Below the pieces are notes generated by a model, which worked only from the letters and a program-made list of their open reading frames with translations, did not search any database and was not told where the DNA came from. A stretch of DNA of 64,000 bases from Fredinandcohnia quinoae (GTDB lineage Bacteria; Bacillota; Bacilli; Bacillales; Bacillaceae_L). The translations under genes were made by a program, and so were the position numbers. Positions 6,196 to 14,156 of the stretch are shown piece after piece (positions within the stretch are counted from its first letter, which is position 1; each line of letters begins with the position of its first letter). The stretch lies in contig NZ_JAKTTI010000003.1 in assembly GCF_022427965.1 (NCBI RefSeq), positions 124,001 to 188,000 of the forward strand, given 5' to 3'.

Positions 6196-7611
6196 TTATC
6201 TCGGATTTATAACAATCTCAACCCGACGGTTTTTGGCTTTCCCATCCTCTGTTTCATTTGATGATATCGGCATTGTTTCACCGTAGCCTGTTGTACTTAT
6301 CTTGATATGATCAACTTTTCCACTTTGTCGCAAATAAGTGTCAACCGATTTTGCTCTTTTTTCTGATAACGTCATATTATATTGATCATCACCATTATTA
6401 TCGGTATGTCCATTAATTTGAATCACAGTATCTGCTTTCAATTTTTCTAAGGATTGAATCAACTCATTTAATGTTTTTTGTGCATCAGGCTTCAAATCGC
6501 TTTGATCATGATCAAATAAGATGTCATTAGGCAGTTGAATCTTTGTTTCTTCACCATCTGTCGTAAGCCTGGTTTTTTCCGGTGCTTTAACGATTGGTGG
6601 TTTCGGATGAAGGACAAATTGAATCATCTTCCCGCCTTCTTCATTTGGAACAATCTGCTCGCCACTCAGTTTTTCGAATTGTTCTCCGTATATTTCCTTC
6701 ATTTTCGTTTTTAATACATGTGAATGATTTCCTTTTGACGTAATCACAATGCTGCCATTTTCTGTGATCGTATCGTATGGAATCTGTAATAAAAACGTAC
6801 CGTCGCTCTCGACATTTGCACTCGAGCTGACCCAATTTTGTGCAATTACAGCGTCATCTGAAGAATAATAGGAAGCCGTTAAAGATGTTCCCTCTAATAA
6901 GTTTGATTTCCCTTTTACATAGAAATAGTCATGATCATTCGTTAAATCGGTTTCGATCCATACATTCGGGCTTCCATAATCATCTGGAACCTTTTCCCTT
7001 TTTGGTGTTTTAATTGGATACACTTTCTGCTCTCCACTAGGTAATACAAGGATGGATGTAGATATTTTTTGATATTCTTCACCTAATATTTCATGTTTGG
7101 AGACAAAAGGTCCTTTTAAGTTCTCTCCATGTTCCCCAAAGACAGCCTCAATCTCTTCTGTCTGCCCCAATCCACCTACAACAACTTCAATCTTTACTAA
7201 AATATGCCCCCAGCTTTTTAAATCTGTAGGGATTTCATATGTAAAATTCCCATTCTTATCGACAACCGCCACCTTATCACAAAGAAGGCAAACCGGATTT
7301 CGAATTGAAAATGGTCGATCAAGCCAATCAATACTTACACTTGTACCTTCCATTAAATTACTTTTCCCTTTGACTACAAGCTTTCCATTTTTGTTTAGTA
7401 TCTCTCCACTTAATTTGATTTTCGTTGAATCAGCTTTAACTTTTTTATTTTTCGAATCTTCTTTTTGCTTTTTGTCTGCTTCGTTTGTATTTTTAACAGT
7501 AATCGAACTATTTTCTTCTCCGCTTGACTCTTTATCCCGATTACTCTCGCATCCAACTAAGAAACAGATTGTCATAAGAATAAATGTAAACCAAATTGCT
7601 TTTCTACCCAT
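6196..7611 (-). CDS. OmpA-domain lipoprotein
   Basis: A 471-residue exported lipoprotein. The N-terminus (MGRKAIWFTFILMTICFLVGC) is a lipoprotein signal with lipobox LVGC. Residues ~22-60 are charged and flexible; residues ~60-330 contain two related beta-rich repeats (LVVKGKSNLMEGTSVSIDWL and YFYVKGKSNLLEGTSLTASY). The C-terminal ~110 residues are an OmpA/MotB peptidoglycan-binding domain: DILFDHDQSDLKPDAQKTL, INGHTDNNGDDQYNMTLSEK and ENRRVEI-like KNRRVEIVINPR. It probably tethers to the membrane and binds peptidoglycan through a diaminopimelate-contacting Asp/Arg pair. The ATG has a GGAGGAG site. No partner genes are adjacent. Confidence 0.85.
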   Translation of the reverse strand: MGRKAIWFTFILMTICFLVGCESNRDKESSGEENSSITVKNTNEADKKQKEDSKNKKVKADSTKIKLSGEILNKNGKLVVKGKSNLMEGTSVSIDWLDRPFSIRNPVCLLCDKVAVVDKNGNFTYEIPTDLKSWGHILVKIEVVVGGLGQTEEIEAVFGEHGENLKGPFVSKHEILGEEYQKISTSILVLPSGEQKVYPIKTPKREKVPDDYGSPNVWIETDLTNDHDYFYVKGKSNLLEGTSLTASYYSSDDAVIAQNWVSSSANVESDGTFLLQIPYDTITENGSIVITSKGNHSHVLKTKMKEIYGEQFEKLSGEQIVPNEEGGKMIQFVLHPKPPIVKAPEKTRLTTDGEETKIQLPNDILFDHDQSDLKPDAQKTLNELIQSLEKLKADTVIQINGHTDNNGDDQYNMTLSEKRAKSVDTYLRQSGKVDHIKISTTGYGETMPISSNETEDGKAKNRRVEIVINPR

Positions 7612-7704
7612 ATTCTCCTCCTAAGTATCCAATCCCTTATATAAATTTATATGTTTTTCGACAAATAGGGAATAAGTGTATAGTCCTAGGAGGAATATCA
7701 TAGA

Positions 7705-8601
7705 TTAATAATTACTTTTTTCATTAGGATAAAGGCTTCCATTTATTGCATCAACTAATTGGATTACGGCTTTCATTTCCTCGATGGAAACAGGGCTCTT
7801 CCTCGTTTGAAAAAATTGAATAATCTCTTCTAGTAGACTTGCATAAAAAGGTTTTACCCCTTCCCCAATATTTACCGGTATCGTTTCCTGCTTCGTATGT
7901 ATCAGTGCACCAAACTGGGAGAAATTAGTGCGATCTCCTCTAATGGCTGCAGTTCGGCCATCATCCCATTCAACGACCACCCATTCAAAATGATCATTTT
8001 TTTCACAAATCACCTTTTTTATGTTCACCCCAAGCACTGTAATCAACACTTCAACCATATGAATACCATACCAATAATAACCCGGAAACCCCTCTTCAAA
8101 CGGCAACGGGCCGTACACATATATACCTTGAATTTCAGTTCCACATTGTTTAACAGCCTTCGTAAGTTCAGTGTCATATCTTAATGCAGAAGCACTCATA
8201 AAAGGTGTTCCTGATTCTTCACACACTCTTATCATTGCATCCACTTCTTCAACTGAAAGTGCCAGCGGTTTATCAATAAAAATAGGCTTTCTGTATAAAG
8301 AAAGCTCCTTAAACACTTTCAAACGATTCTTTGCATCAACAGATGTTAATAGAATCGCATCACTGTCCACCATAACTTCATGAATAGATGATTTTATTTG
8401 AATTTCTTTACATTTCGTAATCTCTTTAGTGAATGTATCTATACGTGTGTAGCTTAATGGTAAATCTGGTGCAGGAAAAGGAAGAGCAGCCGTCACTTTA
8501 GCTCCTTTTATATGAAAGGGATGGTTCTGATCATGTAAAATTTTCGTGAACTCAAGTGCATGTGAGCTATCTAAACCAATGATCCCAATTTTGATTTCCA
8601 C
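7705..8601 (-). CDS. Gfo/Idh/MocA-family NAD(P)-dependent oxidoreductase
   Basis: A 298-residue sugar oxidoreductase. The Rossmann start IKIGIIGLDSSHALEF replaces the usual GxGxxG with GLDSSH, a variant seen in some family members. The IDKPLALSVEEVDAM segment (around residue 113) matches the E-K-P motif of the family with Asp for Glu. Such enzymes oxidise or reduce hydroxyls of sugars, inositols or sugar acids. The start GTG at 8601 follows AAAGGTGG. It is the last gene of the glycan locus that runs leftwards from 27 kb, and lies 39 bases after the epimerase-like gene, so the two probably act in sequence on the sugar imported by the adjacent ABC system. Confidence 0.8.
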   Translation of the reverse strand: MEIKIGIIGLDSSHALEFTKILHDQNHPFHIKGAKVTAALPFPAPDLPLSYTRIDTFTKEITKCKEIQIKSSIHEVMVDSDAILLTSVDAKNRLKVFKELSLYRKPIFIDKPLALSVEEVDAMIRVCEESGTPFMSASALRYDTELTKAVKQCGTEIQGIYVYGPLPFEEGFPGYYWYGIHMVEVLITVLGVNIKKVICEKNDHFEWVVVEWDDGRTAAIRGDRTNFSQFGALIHTKQETIPVNIGEGVKPFYASLLEEIIQFFQTRKSPVSIEEMKAVIQLVDAINGSLYPNEKSNY

Positions 8602-8640
8602 GATAATACCACCTTTAAATCACTATTTTTCCTTACCCAT

Positions 8641-9657
8641 TTAGAAGGCTCCTTCCCTTTCTTGAAAATGCGTTGGCTTATTAAGGGTTGCGCCATCATT
8701 TTTAATCCATTCTGCCGTCCAATCAATCATTTGTCGTAGGGTTACTTTCGGATAACCAAATAATTGATGTGCCTTTGCAGCATTATTTAATAATGCAGTT
8801 GGCTCTTCTTCATTAATAAAATATGCTTTCTTATCAAATCTCTTCGCAAATTCTTCAGCAATCCATCTTGAAGAAATAGTCTCTGGACCTGTCACATTTA
8901 TGATTTGTGGCGGTGAATCACAATGCAGTAAAGAACGAACTGCATATTCATTTGCATCACCTTGCCAAATCACATTAAAATGCCCCATTCTTAGATCAAT
9001 TGTTTTTTCATCATATACTTGTTTCGCAAGTTCATGTAATACACCGTATCTTAAGTCAATCGCATAATTTAAGCGGTAGATCACGATTGGTGTGCCATTT
9101 TCATGTGAGAAATGAGTAAAGATTCGTTCTCTCCCTAAGCATGATTGCGCATATTCACCGATTGGGCTAACCGCTCTCTCCTCAGTACAAGTACCATTTA
9201 ATACATTTGTTAATGGATAAACATTACCAGTTGAAAAAACGACGATTCGTGAGCTAGCAAATTTTTCAGCGACTCTGCCAGATAAATATGAATTCATTGC
9301 CCAAGTGAAATGTTCATTACCAGTCGTTCCAAATTTCGTTCCGGCCATATAGATGACATTTTTTACATTTGGAAGCTTATGTAGCTCGTCATCCTTAAGT
9401 AAGTCTGCTGCAATGGTTTCAACGCCAAATTCATTAAGTTCCTCTTGTAAATGGCCAGAAGAAAAACGTGAAACTCCTATTACCTTTTTACTCAAACCTG
9501 CTTTATTGATTCCTCTGTGGATGAGCTTCGCTAGTGTAGGACCCATTTTCCCACCGACACCAAGGATAAGAATATCTCCTTCGATTTTTTTCAAATCTTC
9601 TATAAGTTCTGCTGAAGGCGTGGTCAGAATATCTTCAAGTTGTTCAATGGTTTGCAT
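8641..9657 (-). CDS. NAD-dependent epimerase/dehydratase-like protein
   Basis: A 338-residue extended short-chain dehydrogenase. The nucleotide-binding motif is ILGVGGKMG (residues ~32-40), and later FSTGNVYPL and VTGPETISSRWIAEEF match the family. The catalytic Y-x-x-x-K is Y-A-Q-S-C (in GEYAQSCLGRE), so the usual Lys is replaced by Cys; either chemistry differs or another residue serves. The ATG at 9657 has better spacing to GGGGGA than the TTG just before it. It lies between the solute-binding protein and the Gfo/Idh enzyme, separated from the former by a hairpin terminator. A role in uronate or amino-sugar conversion is inference. Confidence 0.75.
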   Translation of the reverse strand: MQTIEQLEDILTTPSAELIEDLKKIEGDILILGVGGKMGPTLAKLIHRGINKAGLSKKVIGVSRFSSGHLQEELNEFGVETIAADLLKDDELHKLPNVKNVIYMAGTKFGTTGNEHFTWAMNSYLSGRVAEKFASSRIVVFSTGNVYPLTNVLNGTCTEERAVSPIGEYAQSCLGRERIFTHFSHENGTPIVIYRLNYAIDLRYGVLHELAKQVYDEKTIDLRMGHFNVIWQGDANEYAVRSLLHCDSPPQIINVTGPETISSRWIAEEFAKRFDKKAYFINEEEPTALLNNAAKAHQLFGYPKVTLRQMIDWTAEWIKNDGATLNKPTHFQEREGAF

Positions 9658-9691
9658 CAATTATTTCCCCCTATTAATCTATTCAAAATAT

Positions 9692-9737
9692 GTAAAAACC
9701 TACGGAACTTCATCGTATGAATTCTGTAGGCTTTTAC
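9692..9737 (-). terminator. Hairpin terminator after the solute-binding protein gene
   Basis: A long imperfect inverted repeat (9692-9713 with 9717-9737) of about 21 bp ends in GGTTTTTAC on the minus strand. It lies between the solute-binding protein gene and the epimerase-like gene, so the last two genes may be transcribed at a lower level. Confidence 0.6.
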
Positions 9738-9780
9738 ATGTACGTAGGATTAGTAGACTACCATTAATAGCAGGTATCCA

Positions 9781-11376
9781 TTATTCCCAAACTCTATCCG
9801 TGTAACCCTTTTCCTTAATACCTTCATTCATTTCCTTAATAAGATCAGCACCACCGCGTTGTAAGTATTCTTCTACAAGTTGATCCCAGTCAGAAACAGA
9901 TCGTTGACCAGCAATCATTTTTGCTTGTTCATTCATTACAAATTGAGTTAAATCTGTACCTTTTTCTTGGTTTACTTGAGAGATGACACCATTTGCAGGA
10001 TCAACATACATTTTATTTGATTCAAACATTTGTTGTAATGAATCTACTAGCGCTTTCATTGCAGGTAAGGAATAATCATCTGCATATTTGATTGCAGCAT
10101 CTGATGGAACATGTTCTCTGTTGTCTAGAAAATAGGTGGATGGTGATAATCCATCAGATGAGAAGTTAGAGACATATACAGGACTTCCATCCTCCATGTT
10201 GTAGCCAACTCCTTCTTTCCCCCACATCCAATCAAAGTCAGCATTATCTGGATTTCTTTCTTCTTTCGCGAAATATGTCTTACCAAAGTCTACGAGCTCA
10301 AGGGCACGATAGATTTTCCCTGGATCATCAGCCAATTTTGCATTTAATGCTAGAATACCAGAGTTACCTGAGCCCCTTGTAAAGCCAACAGATCCGTCTG
10401 GAGCTTCAAATGGTGGGATTGCCACAAATTCTGCCTCTGGATCGATATCTAGTAGACCACTCATATAATCTTCGGACATTCCTGAGACACCACCGATGAA
10501 GATACCAGCTTTACCTGAATAGAATTCTCCATTCGTATCTGCCCAGTTTAATACGGCAAAGTCTTTAGTCATCGCATTAGCTGCATATAAATCAGCAAAG
10601 AATTGAACTAATTCCTTACGTCCTTCAGAGATAATACCTGGAATATATTGACCCTCATCATTTTGGTGATACCAAGAATTAAAGTCCCAATACGCTCCCA
10701 TATTAAAGTTCGGGTTAATATTCTCTCCAATTGCTACACCATACGTATCTTTTTCTCCATTTTGATCTGGATCATCATTTGTAAAGGCAATCGCAATTTC
10801 TTTCAGCTCTTCATAATTTGTTGGTAGCTCCAAACCTAAGTTCTCAAGCCAGTCTTTACGGACAATCGGAGTTAATGGATATGGATTTGTATATCTTGGA
10901 ATACCATAAATATGACCATTTACTTTGAATGCATTATAAATAGAGTCTGGAATACCACCTAATGTTTTATAATGTTTTAAGTAATCATCTAGTGGCAAAA
11001 ATGCTCCTTCTTCCGCCCATTGATAAAAGCGAGAATCACCTGCTTGGAAACCAACTAAGTCTGGCATACTTCCACCCGCAACAATAGCGGATGACTTTTC
11101 CGTATAGTCACCCTGTGGAATGATTTCAGGCTTATAGTCGATATTGAATCTTTCATTGATCATATCAAGACCAGGACTTTTCAATGGCGGTGGATCCCCA
11201 AAACGGAATGTCATCCCAGTAATTGTATATTTTTCAGTATGATCAAAAGGATCGATATTTGCTGTATCTTTGTCACCATCTTTATCTTTTCCACCGGTAT
11301 CCTTTGATGTACAAGCAATCACACTAATTGACAAAATACTAATAACGAATATCAGCAAAAGCTTTCTAAGTTTCAA
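9781..11376 (-). CDS. Extracellular solute-binding lipoprotein, LplA/YtcQ type
   Basis: A 531-residue substrate-binding lipoprotein of a carbohydrate ABC importer. The signal LLLIFVISILSISVIAC carries the lipobox VIAC. The long size, the GMTFRFGDPPPLKSPGLDMI opening and the PLTPIVRKDWLENLGLELPTN segment are typical of the LplA/YtcQ family found with DUF624 and heparinase-like genes. It acts on the outer face of the membrane and delivers an oligosaccharide to the two permeases encoded just upstream. The start is a TTG at 11376 after GGGGGG. A cre-like site lies in the 77-base gap before it. No ATPase is encoded nearby; such systems normally share an MsmX-type ATPase. Confidence 0.88.
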   Translation of the reverse strand: MKLRKLLLIFVISILSISVIACTSKDTGGKDKDGDKDTANIDPFDHTEKYTITGMTFRFGDPPPLKSPGLDMINERFNIDYKPEIIPQGDYTEKSSAIVAGGSMPDLVGFQAGDSRFYQWAEEGAFLPLDDYLKHYKTLGGIPDSIYNAFKVNGHIYGIPRYTNPYPLTPIVRKDWLENLGLELPTNYEELKEIAIAFTNDDPDQNGEKDTYGVAIGENINPNFNMGAYWDFNSWYHQNDEGQYIPGIISEGRKELVQFFADLYAANAMTKDFAVLNWADTNGEFYSGKAGIFIGGVSGMSEDYMSGLLDIDPEAEFVAIPPFEAPDGSVGFTRGSGNSGILALNAKLADDPGKIYRALELVDFGKTYFAKEERNPDNADFDWMWGKEGVGYNMEDGSPVYVSNFSSDGLSPSTYFLDNREHVPSDAAIKYADDYSLPAMKALVDSLQQMFESNKMYVDPANGVISQVNQEKGTDLTQFVMNEQAKMIAGQRSVSDWDQLVEEYLQRGGADLIKEMNEGIKEKGYTDRVWE

Positions 11377-11399
11377 GTTTATCCCCCCGTTTTTTTATT

Positions 11400-11413
11400 T
11401 TAAAGCGTTTTCA
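11400..11413 (-). promoter_or_regulatory. Candidate CcpA cre site before the solute-binding protein
   Basis: On the minus strand the sequence is TGAAAACGCTTTAA, 13 of 14 matches to the cre consensus TGWAANCGNTNWCA. It lies 24 bases upstream of the TTG start, inside the operon, where bound CcpA could block transcription when preferred sugars are present. Confidence 0.5.
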
Positions 11414-11453
11414 ATTTCCGAAAACAAGTGGCAAAGGGCACTTTCTGACTTGC

Positions 11454-12329
11454 TTATCCTTTAACTGAACCAAGCATCACCCCTTTGGCAAAATGTTTTT
11501 GTAAGAATGGATAAACGACTAATATTGGCAATGTTGCTAGTAAAATCGCAGCCATTTGAATCGTTTCAGGTGGTGGAAGAGCCTCTAACATCATTTCATG
11601 TCCTCCAAGTGCCGCATTTGGTTCATTTACGATTACGATTTGACGTAAAATAACCTGGATTGGCCATTTTGCAGGATCATTTAAATATAGAACTCCAGTG
11701 AAATAACTGTTCCAATGACTAACAGCATAGAATAAGCCAAATGCTGCTAATGCTGGCTTAGATAGAGGTAGGATAATCTTAGTGAAGATTTGCAGATCAT
11801 TTGCCCCATCAATTAATGCTGCTTCATTTAACTCATCAGGAATACTTAGAAAAAACTGCCTCATGATAATTAGATTAAATGGACTAATTGCAACTGGTAT
11901 AATTAATGACCAAAGACTATTGATTAATCCCGTTTCTTTGACAACGATATATGTCGGTATCATTCCTGCAGAGAATAATAATGTAAATAGGACCAAAAAT
12001 AATATTGTCCGTTGACCAATAACGGATCTCGTTAATGCATACGCCATTGTAGAAGTGAAAAATAAATTGACAGCTGTCCCTACTACAGTAATGTAAATGG
12101 TGACAAAGATTGAACGAATGAATTGGTCAGAGCCTAAAATATATGTGTAAGCATCTGTTACCCATTCCTTCGGCCATAGGATGATTTCATTCTCTAAAAA
12201 GTCACTAAGCGATGAAAAGGATACTGCAAATACATAGAAGAATGGAAATAACATGATTAAAGCAATGATGAGTAATATGATGCTATTAAATGAATCAAAA
12301 ACAACAGAACCTCTTGACCTCTTAATCAT
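11454..12329 (-). CDS. Carbohydrate ABC transporter permease, LplC/YtcP type
   Basis: A 291-residue inner-membrane permease with six predicted helices. The EAA loop that contacts the ATPase reads ELNEAALIDGANDLQIFTKI (residues ~175-195), and the C-terminus VYPFLQKHFAKGVMLGSVKG is the classic end of this family. It pairs with the permease encoded 18 bases upstream. The ATG at 12329 follows AAGGGGGG. Together with the solute-binding protein it forms an importer whose ATPase is not in the window. Confidence 0.9.
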   Translation of the reverse strand: MIKRSRGSVVFDSFNSIILLIIALIMLFPFFYVFAVSFSSLSDFLENEIILWPKEWVTDAYTYILGSDQFIRSIFVTIYITVVGTAVNLFFTSTMAYALTRSVIGQRTILFLVLFTLLFSAGMIPTYIVVKETGLINSLWSLIIPVAISPFNLIIMRQFFLSIPDELNEAALIDGANDLQIFTKIILPLSKPALAAFGLFYAVSHWNSYFTGVLYLNDPAKWPIQVILRQIVIVNEPNAALGGHEMMLEALPPPETIQMAAILLATLPILVVYPFLQKHFAKGVMLGSVKG

Positions 12330-12347
12330 ATCGGCCCCCCTTTTTAG

Positions 12348-13331
12348 TTAATATAAGCCTTCCTCACCAAATTTCTTAGCTAAACGATTCGCTCCGACAA
12401 CTAGTAAGAGACCAACCAATCCTTTAAAAAGACCAACAGCGGTTGCAAAGCTATAATTTGCTTGTTGAATACCTTTAAAATACACAAATGTATCTAACAC
12501 ATTTCCTGTGTCCATATTAAAGGGATTTAGCATTAAGAAAATTTGTTCAAACCCAGAATCCATGACATTGCCTAAACGTAGGATTAGCAAAATGATAATC
12601 GTGCTTTTAATGGCTGGTAATGTAATATGCCACATCTGTCGAAAGCGATTAGCCCCATCCATTATCGCTGCTTCATATAGATTTGGATTAACACCCGCTA
12701 AAGCCGCCAAAAAGATAATCGTTCCCCAACCAGATTCTTTCCAAATCACTTGCAAGATGATGATTGGTTTAAATAAAGCTGGATCTGTTAAAAATGGGAT
12801 TGTGTTCGTACCAAACATCGACCCAAGAAATCCATTCACCAATCCTTCACTTCGTAAAAAGATGACTGTAATCCCTACTACAACAACCCAGGATAAAAAA
12901 TGTGGTAAATAAACAATTGATTGTACAAACCTTTTATAATATTGATTTCTTAACTCATTTAGCATAAGGGCTAATACAATCGATATTGGGAAGGCAAAGA
13001 AAATTTGTAGAAATGAGAGCTGTAAGGTATTCCAGATTACTCTAATAACCTCTGAATCTTCGAATATTAATTTGAAGTATTTTAACCCTACCCACGGGCT
13101 ATCCACAAATCCTCTAAACGGACTATAATCCTTAAACGCAATCACAATTCCTACCATTGGTAAATAACGATAAATAAGAAAATATAAGATGCCAGGAAGA
13201 AGCAATAAAAATAAATAGCGATCCTTCCACATCTTCCTGCCAATTTTCGACCAATTCATCCTTCGCCGAAGTTTCTTTTGTCCTTCTATGTAAAATTCCG
13301 TTATTTTTTGTTCCTGTTTCTCTATTTCCAT
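12348..13331 (-). CDS. Carbohydrate ABC transporter permease, LplB/YteP type
   Basis: A 327-residue permease. A charged N-terminal ~38 residues precede helix 1 (YLFLLLLPGILYFLIYRYLP); the EAA loop is NLYEAAIMDGANRFRQMWHI (residues ~220-240). The motif GIVIAFKDYSPFRGFVDSPWVG is characteristic of LplB-like proteins. The ATG at 13331 has an AAGGGGGGG site. It is the first gene of the transporter transcription unit: a promoter and palindromic operator lie 50-110 bases upstream. Confidence 0.9.
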   Translation of the reverse strand: MEIEKQEQKITEFYIEGQKKLRRRMNWSKIGRKMWKDRYLFLLLLPGILYFLIYRYLPMVGIVIAFKDYSPFRGFVDSPWVGLKYFKLIFEDSEVIRVIWNTLQLSFLQIFFAFPISIVLALMLNELRNQYYKRFVQSIVYLPHFLSWVVVVGITVIFLRSEGLVNGFLGSMFGTNTIPFLTDPALFKPIIILQVIWKESGWGTIIFLAALAGVNPNLYEAAIMDGANRFRQMWHITLPAIKSTIIILLILRLGNVMDSGFEQIFLMLNPFNMDTGNVLDTFVYFKGIQQANYSFATAVGLFKGLVGLLLVVGANRLAKKFGEEGLY

Positions 13332-13382
13332 TTTGCCCCCCCTTTTTCAGTAAGGATTTTCCATCAATTTAATTGTATTGAT

Positions 13383-13440
13383 TACATGTATATGACATGT
13401 ATATAAGTATAAGGATAATATATTATTACGTAATTTTCAA
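13383..13440 (-). promoter_or_regulatory. Promoter and palindromic operator of the transporter operon
   Basis: On the minus strand a SigA-like promoter TTGAAA (13435-13440), 17 bases, TATCCT (13412-13417) is followed by the palindrome TACATG-TATATGA-CATGTA (13383-13401). The operator lies just after the expected start site, a position for repression. The same 6-7-6 palindrome follows the promoter at 23.6 kb and precedes the secreted propeller gene at 27.4 kb. Confidence 0.6.
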
Positions 13441-13478
13441 TAAGTTTAAAAAATATTTAGAATTCTTTTCTTAAATAT

Positions 13479-14099
13479 CTATTGGGCTTTTTTCTCCAAT
13501 TTATTAAACAGCTTCATTGCGATCATCATTAAACAGAAAGCAATTAAACTGCCACAAAAAAATGGTAGTAAACCAGGGATCTTGATCATGAGGTAATATG
13601 GAAAATAGAATGCTAATGCCATGATGACGGAAACAATGGGCTGAGATAAAACAAGTAGAATCGTATTCTTTATATACTGTAATGGTCTCAGTTGGAAGTG
13701 AACATAGACAGGGAATGCAAATAATAAACACAATACATAGATCACACCGATCATAAAAGTGAAATATGTAAGTAAAAGGCTCCATAGACTAGTGAACTGG
13801 CGAAAAAATTGCAAATCAAAATACAAAATGAAGCCGAGAATAGCCCAAATATATCCATACAGATTACTCCCTAAAAATTCCTTTTGATATACCTGTCTAA
13901 AATACATAAATGTACTGAAATCATCTTCACCCTGAAGCCATTTTCTTATTACTGCAAACATCGCAATGGTTGACGGAAAAATCCCTGTAACAAATAATCC
14001 TAATACACTTCCAAATAGCCATAGTATATTTACATATACTAGTTTCAAAGCCCAATCCGCATAGTATACAAGACTTCTTTTCCATCCTGAAACTTCCAT
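13479..14099 (-). CDS. DUF624 (YesL-like) membrane protein
   Basis: A 206-residue membrane protein with about five hydrophobic helices. The opening GWKRSLVYYADWALKLVYVNILWLFG and the FPSTIAMFAVIRKWLQGEDD segment are characteristic of DUF624/YesL, which is found next to LplABC-type importers in Bacillus and Paenibacillus glycan loci. Its molecular role is not established; an accessory role in the importer is inferred from co-occurrence. The ATG follows GGAGG with 9-base spacing. It is 57 bases downstream of the heparinase-like gene and upstream of the transporter promoter. Confidence 0.8.
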   Translation of the reverse strand: MEVSGWKRSLVYYADWALKLVYVNILWLFGSVLGLFVTGIFPSTIAMFAVIRKWLQGEDDFSTFMYFRQVYQKEFLGSNLYGYIWAILGFILYFDLQFFRQFTSLWSLLLTYFTFMIGVIYVLCLLFAFPVYVHFQLRPLQYIKNTILLVLSQPIVSVIMALAFYFPYYLMIKIPGLLPFFCGSLIAFCLMMIAMKLFNKLEKKAQ

Positions 14100-14156
14100 T
14101 GTTGTAATCCTCCCTATGTGATATTGTAATTTTTTGTTTATTTATAGTTTACATGA

